Assembly (NCBI GenBank): GCA_016866585.1
Contig: VGMB01000032.1
Location: 1 to 11,372, forward strand
DNA: 11,372 nt
Direction: 5' to 3'
DNA from: Chlamydiota bacterium
Lineage (GTDB): Bacteria; Chlamydiota; Chlamydiia; Chlamydiales; Rhabdochlamydiaceae
The position numbers and the translations under genes are program-made. The number at the start of each line of letters is the position of its first letter. Within the stretch, counting starts at the first letter, position 1. Shown here one piece after another: positions 7,681-11,372 of the stretch. The notes under the pieces are model-generated. The model saw only the letters and a program-made list of their open reading frames with translations, had not been told where the DNA came from and made no database searches.

Positions 7681-7710
7681 TTTATACTTAATAAAGAATC
7701 ACAATGTCAA
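7681..7710 (-). promoter_or_regulatory. Promoter of the yicC-gmk-rpoZ-metG operon
   Basis: On the minus strand an exact TTGACA (7705-7710) and TATAAA (7681-7686) are separated by 18 nt. Transcription would start near 7674, leaving a leader of about 26 nt before the yicC ATG at 7648. This is the best-looking sigma70-type promoter in the window, and no comparable promoter is seen between the four genes. Confidence 0.75.
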
Positions 7711-7725
7711 GTTTTTCAAAAAAAA

Positions 7726-7752
7726 TTAACAAAAAAAATTGTAGTATAAAAT
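7726..7752 (+). promoter_or_regulatory. Tentative promoter of the dehydrogenase unit
   Basis: On the plus strand TTAACA (7726-7731) and TAAAAT (7747-7752, within TATAAAAT) are 15 nt apart, about 40 nt before the ATG at 7791. The spacer is short and the region is nearly all A/T, so many such matches are expected by chance. A plus-strand promoter must nevertheless lie in the 142-nt divergent gap to drive this unit, unless it uses a site inside yicC. Confidence 0.25.
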
Positions 7753-7790
7753 CAACCCTATTATATCTAGAAAATAATCTAGGAATTAAA

Positions 7791-8492
7791 ATGAAAAACG
7801 TCCTTATTACGGGAGCTACTAAAGGGATAGGACTTGCAATTAGCAAAAAACTATTTCAACAAGGTTATAACGTTATAGGTATAGCTAGAAATGAAAGCCC
7901 CTCTTTTCCTGGAACACTTTACATAGGCAATCTAGAATCGATCTCAGAGACAGATAAAATTTTAACTAGCATAACAGAAAAATTTGAGATCTACGCAATC
8001 GTAAACAATGTCGCCACAGTCTACCCATCAAATATAGAGAACGTAAAGCTTGATGAACTTATAAAAACATATGATCTGTGTGTAAGAACATCTGTACAAA
8101 TCATTCAACGTTGCATTCCTGGCATGAAAAAATTAAAGAAGGGAAAGATAATTAATATATCTAGTATTGCCGCATACGGAATGGAAAACAGGATCAGCTA
8201 CTCTAGCGCCAAAAGCGCTCTTTTTGGTTTAACAAGATCTTTAGCAATAGAACTTGGCTCTCATGATATCTGTATTAATACAGTCGTACCAGGCCTTATA
8301 GAGACAGAGCTTTTGTACAAATACATCCCTAGAGGATCTGAAGCCGACTTAAAAAGAAAATCTAAAGTCCTATTAAACAAAACCGCAGAACCTCATGAGA
8401 TCGCTGCACTTGCTCATTTTTTGATTTCAGAAGAAGGCGACTATATAACAGGACAAGAGATCAATATTGATGGAGGATGGTCTATATCATAA
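7791..8492 (+). CDS. Short-chain dehydrogenase/reductase (FabG-like, classical SDR)
   Basis: NAD(P)-dependent oxidoreductase of the classical SDR type, cytosolic; the substrate cannot be told from sequence. From ATG 7791 it has 233 residues: TGATKGIG cofactor-binding motif at 7-14, NNVA at 72-75 (usual NNAG), catalytic Ser in NISS (124/125), Tyr137 and Lys141 in the YSSAK motif, VVPGLIET at 166-172, and the terminal ITGQEINIDGGWS typical of FabG-like enzymes. The catalytic triad is intact. The start is chosen from AGGA six bases upstream and MKNVLITGA alignment with the family; the frame stays open to 7704, but that stretch overlaps the divergent promoter and encodes a Lys/Asn-rich sequence. 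It is slightly short for FabG (about 245), and NNVA is unusual. The pairing with the next gene suggests a specialised reductase rather than the fatty-acid FabG, which normally sits with fabD/acpP. Confidence 0.93.
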   Translation: MKNVLITGATKGIGLAISKKLFQQGYNVIGIARNESPSFPGTLYIGNLESISETDKILTSITEKFEIYAIVNNVATVYPSNIENVKLDELIKTYDLCVRTSVQIIQRCIPGMKKLKKGKIINISSIAAYGMENRISYSSAKSALFGLTRSLAIELGSHDICINTVVPGLIETELLYKYIPRGSEADLKRKSKVLLNKTAEPHEIAALAHFLISEEGDYITGQEINIDGGWSIS

Positions 8493-8499
8493 AAAAATT

Positions 8500-9597
8500 A
8501 TGAAAAAATACATATCATACATAGATTATAAAAATACCAACCAGATATCGAAAAGAAAAAAGCATCTATGGCTCAAAGAAAACGGCTATTTACACTCAGG
8601 CTCATCACCAAGATACCTTAGTGCTTGGGAGGAACTTTCAAGGGAATTTGGGTTCAATTTTACAGTTAAATCACAAAACAACAAACAAATTATTGAAGTA
8701 AACAACATGCCTTCCTTACATGGAAATCATGTGAGTTTAGAGTTTCTTATTAAAATCAAGAAAGGTCTTATTTCAGTAACTCTGGATGAAAAACTTAGTG
8801 AAGAATTAAATACGATCTTAAAAAAAATCCAACGAATTCATTTTTCAGGACTTCCGAATTACAGCTACCATGATCTAGTCGAATTTTGTAAAATGATATC
8901 GACAAAACAACGTATAGACTTCATACTTCCAGTTTGCCCCGACTGGAGCTATGATCCGACGAAGCTCAACTATACATTTGAAAAATTAAATGATGGTATA
9001 GGCCTTGTAGCTCAAAAAGCCTTACGTTCTACAAAAGATCTGATAAATATCTTTCTCCCTGATCAAGAGAACTTTTATTTTCATTTTATTATTGGTGATT
9101 CGATGGGCTTAAATCCCGACCAAATTAAAGCTGCAAATGTAAAAGATTTCACAGAATTTAAAAAGCTTTGTATATCAAGTCAAAAAAAAATAGAAACGGA
9201 ACTTTCATCTTTTTTAAATACAAACCACTTCACAGTAGATCTAATGAGTGATTTGCTTTCCAAAGAGCTTTCCCTTGATGGATACACAAAACTGCTAGAG
9301 GACTTATTCAAAAATTTTGATTTAGAAAAATGCTATAAGACTTTTAAAACAAAAAAAAACTTTGAAACGCAGCTCAAATCTAGAGCTCCTTTATATGAAA
9401 AGATATACAAGCAGACAGATATGGACGTCATCCAACAGATTTACATTAAACATCTTATAGAATATAACATACTAGCATCGCTATTTAAAAATTTCGGTAA
9501 AAACAACGTAATACTTGGTTTTGATGCAAAAGGAATGCAACTTGGATATAAAATGCATGATACGAATCTCTGCGTCTTGTCCTTTCAAAAACATTAA
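8500..9597 (+). CDS. Unrecognised 365-residue protein cotranscribed with the SDR
   Basis: A soluble-looking protein with no signal peptide or membrane helix. I do not recognise its family. Visible landmarks are a Lys/Arg-rich N-terminus (1-25), a basic and polar region 30-75, a beta-strand ending in FILPVCPDWSYDP (141-153), a glycine-containing segment LNDGIGLVAQKA (163-174), a second strand FYFHFIIGDSMGLNP (192-206), then long helices and a C-terminal strand NVILGFDAKGMQLGY (336-350). The two strand-plus-loop motifs look like an alpha/beta (Rossmann-like) enzyme core with conserved Cys/Asp and Gly-Asp-Ser, so an enzyme acting with the upstream SDR is plausible. ATG 8500 is 7 nt after the SDR stop; the frame opens at TTG 8467 inside the SDR gene, but 8500 gives the simplest coupled arrangement. 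GGAGG at 8472-8476 is 23 nt away, too far to fix the start. A/T-rich, with A-runs up to nine. Confidence 0.85.
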   Translation: MKKYISYIDYKNTNQISKRKKHLWLKENGYLHSGSSPRYLSAWEELSREFGFNFTVKSQNNKQIIEVNNMPSLHGNHVSLEFLIKIKKGLISVTLDEKLSEELNTILKKIQRIHFSGLPNYSYHDLVEFCKMISTKQRIDFILPVCPDWSYDPTKLNYTFEKLNDGIGLVAQKALRSTKDLINIFLPDQENFYFHFIIGDSMGLNPDQIKAANVKDFTEFKKLCISSQKKIETELSSFLNTNHFTVDLMSDLLSKELSLDGYTKLLEDLFKNFDLEKCYKTFKTKKNFETQLKSRAPLYEKIYKQTDMDVIQQIYIKHLIEYNILASLFKNFGKNNVILGFDAKGMQLGYKMHDTNLCVLSFQKH

Positions 9598-10214
9598 AAA
9601 AGATTATCAGGTAGCTTTATACTCTGTTTTTTTGACATGACAAGCCTTATGAAACTAAGTTGAAAATCGAAATCTAAAAGCAAATCTTGAATAATAAGTC
9701 GGTAACGATATGCATCTAAGTTTAGTTTGCTGTGTAATGATTTATACATAATATCAAGGTTATCCAAATATTCTAGGTTATCACTTTTTACACAAAATAT
9801 AACGTGACATATCCAACATACTAGAGCACTGATGATACAAATCTCTGATTGGTGCACTACTAGTTTATCTACATATAAGGGAACTAGCTTACTCCAATCA
9901 TTTCCACCGAATTTGTCTCTGGTATTTTTAAAAGAGGACGCTATAACATCTTCTTTGGAAATATGAAAATGTTTCAATCTAGTATAAAGCTCTTCAGCCA
10001 AATCCATGTTAGGATAAACCATAATCGTATCGTGAAACAACACCATGCCAACAAGAGACACAAAATCATTTTTCGACATCATCCCTTTGATTTTTTTAGC
10101 ATACCGTAGACATAAATTTATGTGTTCAATAAAAGGCATTTTTAAGTTTAGCGATATCCTATTGTCGTACAAATCATTCAACAGATCTTCTAAAATCTTA
10201 TTTTCGCTATTCAT
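9594..10214 (-). CDS. Unrecognised 206-residue protein
   Basis: Family not recognised. The protein is mostly helical, with hydrophobic residues throughout and an apolar stretch at 127-142 (IISALVCWICHVIFCV) that could be a membrane helix or a buried core helix. His31 within FIEHINLCLRYAKKI and HD at 61-62 within VGMVLFHDTI recall the start of an HD-domain metal site, but the later His/Asp ligands are not evident. ATG 10214 follows a poor TTAGG Shine-Dalgarno by 7 nt. Its stop overlaps that of the plus-strand 365-residue gene (shared TTAA at 9594-9597), with no terminator between them. Upstream 10215-10309 contains A/T-rich sequence and no convincing promoter; read-through from the autotransporter gene past its terminator is possible. 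Codon choice and A/T-richness resemble the neighbouring SDR unit. Confidence 0.75.
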   Translation of the reverse strand: MNSENKILEDLLNDLYDNRISLNLKMPFIEHINLCLRYAKKIKGMMSKNDFVSLVGMVLFHDTIMVYPNMDLAEELYTRLKHFHISKEDVIASSFKNTRDKFGGNDWSKLVPLYVDKLVVHQSEICIISALVCWICHVIFCVKSDNLEYLDNLDIMYKSLHSKLNLDAYRYRLIIQDLLLDFDFQLSFIRLVMSKKQSIKLPDNLF

Positions 10215-10309
10215 AAAAAAACCTAACTGATTAATAAAAGTTAATACTGCTTGAGATATCTTCTTTTCTTTTTAATTAAAAGAGGTTTTTGATGCTCTTA
10301 TAAAGACAA

Positions 10310-10339
10310 AAGAGGAAGCAGCGTCAGCAACTTCCTCTT
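10310..10339 (-). terminator. Terminator of the autotransporter gene
   Basis: A 9-bp perfect stem (AAGAGGAAG at 10310-10318 with CTTCCTCTT at 10331-10339, loop of 12) is followed on the minus strand by TTTTGTCTTTAT. It lies 11 nt past the TAA at 10351 of the out-of-frame C-terminal segment. This placement supports 10351, rather than the premature stop at 10482, as the original end of the gene. Confidence 0.8.
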
Positions 10340-10350
10340 ATAAGAATTAA

Positions 10351-10485
10351 TTAGAAACCAACGCGGATTTGACCACCGTAGCTATGGTCGCTATAGTTAC
10401 CTTGGAACTCTCCATTATAGTAAAGCCCAACAGTTACTAGATCGTCCATAAAATTACCTTGTACCGTGATCCCTGGAGATACTAT
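10351..10485 (-). pseudogene. Out-of-frame C-terminal strands of the autotransporter barrel
   Basis: Forty-four codons, in the -1 frame relative to the upstream barrel frame, run from ATA at 10485 to TAA at 10351. They start IVSPGITVQGNFMDDLVTVG and end YGGQIRVGF. This is an amphipathic beta-strand pair ending in the terminal Phe that the BAM complex recognises, exactly what should close an autotransporter barrel. Joined after the upstream ...FPSRSL it makes a seamless strand, so the two pieces were one gene. No start codon or Shine-Dalgarno would allow independent expression as a useful protein. A missing single base near 10485 explains the break. Confidence 0.85.
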
Positions 10486-11372
10486 AAGCTACGCGATGGA
10501 AAATACCCATCAAAAGTATACGAGGAGCAGTTACTCTCATCGAAGCTTGCATGGATAGTCTTACCTTTAACACGCACCTCTCTTACCCAGCTGATTTTTG
10601 GCGATACAGTCCACTGACCACCTACAACACAAAAGCAGCCAGCAAAGTTAACACCTAGCTCGTTTCTGATCATGATAGAGTTCTGAGACTTAACATTAAG
10701 ATTAAACCCGCTCTTACCTTTTTCACTATAACCATTCTCTGTTTGAGATATATAATTAAAAGAATCGAAAGGTCTAATAGTAAAACCAGCTATACCAAAA
10801 TTAACGCCTGTGTCAGCGTGAGTAAGTATCTGTGAGCCTGAATGGCTATTGTAAGCTCTATAGTCTTGTACAGGGAGCTTAATCTTTCTAAAGCCACTAT
10901 AGTCACTCCATCCTCCGAGCACGGCAACAGTACCGAAGAAAGTCTTGCTTAGAGCTGAAACATAAAGTCCAGCATATCCTGAGGTTATATCTTCAGATCC
11001 AAGACCATGAGTCCAACTTACATCAGAGCTAGTATAAGCACCTAAAGCTCCCACATACATAACATCGGCAAAATGATAGTCAGCTCCAGCACTGAATCCG
11101 CCAGTGTTATCTTGGAATCCAAAACCAAATTCAGAAACATTGCCTTGGTGGAGATTATCACCGAATCCTGTTGCCCAAACATGAAGCTCTCTAGCATCTA
11201 CAAAACAAGAACCACTCTTATCTTGTCTGCAGTGCATAGCATCGAGCTCTCTATTAAGACGCACTGATAGCGTGTCTCTAACCTTAACAGCGTTGTTCTC
11301 CTGTGATATGGCCAGAGCCTTGATTTGTGCAGGCTGAGATGCATCAAGGACTTCCTGCAGTTGATCAACAGA
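10482..11372 (-). CDS. Autotransporter beta-barrel domain, 5' end outside window and 3' end frameshifted
   Basis: The open frame enters from the right edge, so the passenger domain and start are not in the window; a GTG at 11264 is internal and should not be taken as the start. The first ~45 residues (SVDQLQEVLDASQPAQIKAL and on to VRDTLSVRLNREL) match the helical linker preceding type V autotransporter barrels. The barrel begins near HVWATGFGD; alternating amphipathic strands follow, with GGFSAGADYHFADVMYVGAL, SGYAGLYVSALSKTFFGTVA and FNLNVKSQNSIMIRNELGVN characteristic of the autotransporter domain (PF03797-like), as in chlamydial Pmp and related surface proteins. It inserts into the outer membrane and exports or anchors the passenger. 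TAG at 10482 cuts the barrel after ...DGYFPSRSL, losing the last strands and terminal Phe. As written, the product should not assemble properly. The 296 in-frame residues plus 44 out-of-frame ones would restore a complete domain. Confidence 0.9.
   Translation of the reverse strand, partial: SVDQLQEVLDASQPAQIKALAISQENNAVKVRDTLSVRLNRELDAMHCRQDKSGSCFVDARELHVWATGFGDNLHQGNVSEFGFGFQDNTGGFSAGADYHFADVMYVGALGAYTSSDVSWTHGLGSEDITSGYAGLYVSALSKTFFGTVAVLGGWSDYSGFRKIKLPVQDYRAYNSHSGSQILTHADTGVNFGIAGFTIRPFDSFNYISQTENGYSEKGKSGFNLNVKSQNSIMIRNELGVNFAGCFCVVGGQWTVSPKISWVREVRVKGKTIHASFDESNCSSYTFDGYFPSRSL

Noticed and set aside
7767..7782. CTAGA/TCTAG inverted repeat just upstream of the SDR ribosome binding site as an operator
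   Set aside because: Only five A/T-rich pairs with a six-base loop in a strongly A/T-biased leader, and no regulator gene nearby; likely chance.
10482..10490. Programmed -1 ribosomal frameshift in the autotransporter gene
   Set aside because: The junction AGC TTA TAG has no X XXY YYZ slippery heptamer, the Leu tRNA could not re-pair well in the -1 frame, and no downstream pseudoknot is apparent. Mutation or sequencing error is simpler.
11073..11267. 64-codon plus-strand open frame at the right end
   Set aside because: Antisense to the autotransporter barrel, with no ribosome binding site or recognisable protein features.
1..11372. CRISPR array, toxin-antitoxin pair, restriction system, prophage or insertion sequence
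   Set aside because: No regularly spaced repeats, no terminal inverted repeats, and no transposase, integrase, nuclease or toxin-like proteins were seen on reading both strands.

Overview
The window reads as a low-GC chromosomal segment from a member of the Chlamydiota, most likely an environmental family (Rhabdochlamydia-, Simkania- or Parachlamydia-like) rather than Chlamydia itself. The reasons are a gmk / small omega-like protein / metG run facing a convergent recD gene, an order I recall from Chlamydia trachomatis (CT030 to CT033), a chlamydial-looking autotransporter barrel, and an A/T-rich base composition. Family-level placement is inference.

Layout. Positions 1-1138 (minus) hold the 5' part of an unrecognised gene that leaves the window. 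Positions 1139-1677 are a regulatory and RNA stretch: the leader of that gene, a tRNA-Asn(GUU) gene on the minus strand with its promoter and a strong hairpin terminator, then the start of recD2. recD2 (plus, 1678-3834) converges on a four-gene minus-strand operon, yicC - gmk - rpoZ-like - metG (7648 down to 3869). That operon is tightly packed (gaps of 1, 12 and 8 nt), has a near-consensus promoter at 7681-7710 and ends in a hairpin terminator at 3835-3858. It is a housekeeping unit: RNA decay (YicC), GMP to GDP conversion (Gmk), a probable RNA polymerase omega subunit, and methionine charging of tRNA (MetG).

From about 7700 to 10214 lies a more A-rich, accessory-looking block. It contains a two-gene plus-strand unit, a FabG-like short-chain dehydrogenase followed by a 365-residue protein of no family I recognise. 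This unit meets tail-to-tail, with overlapping stop codons, a 206-residue minus-strand protein that I also cannot assign (a faint HD-domain resemblance is noted but not relied on).

Positions 10351-11372 (minus) are the 3' end of a type V autotransporter gene: linker helix plus beta-barrel domain, with the passenger beyond the right edge. The reading frame breaks at about 10484. The last 44 codons, including the terminal-Phe outer-membrane sorting signal, continue in the -1 frame down to a stop at 10351 and a good terminator at 10310-10339. The gene therefore looks recently disrupted, or the sequence has a one-base error there.

The window contains no CRISPR array, rRNA, insertion sequence, transposase or recognisable defence system. 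The most interesting items are the autotransporter frameshift, the uncharacterised dehydrogenase + 365-aa pair, and the divergent omega-like protein.
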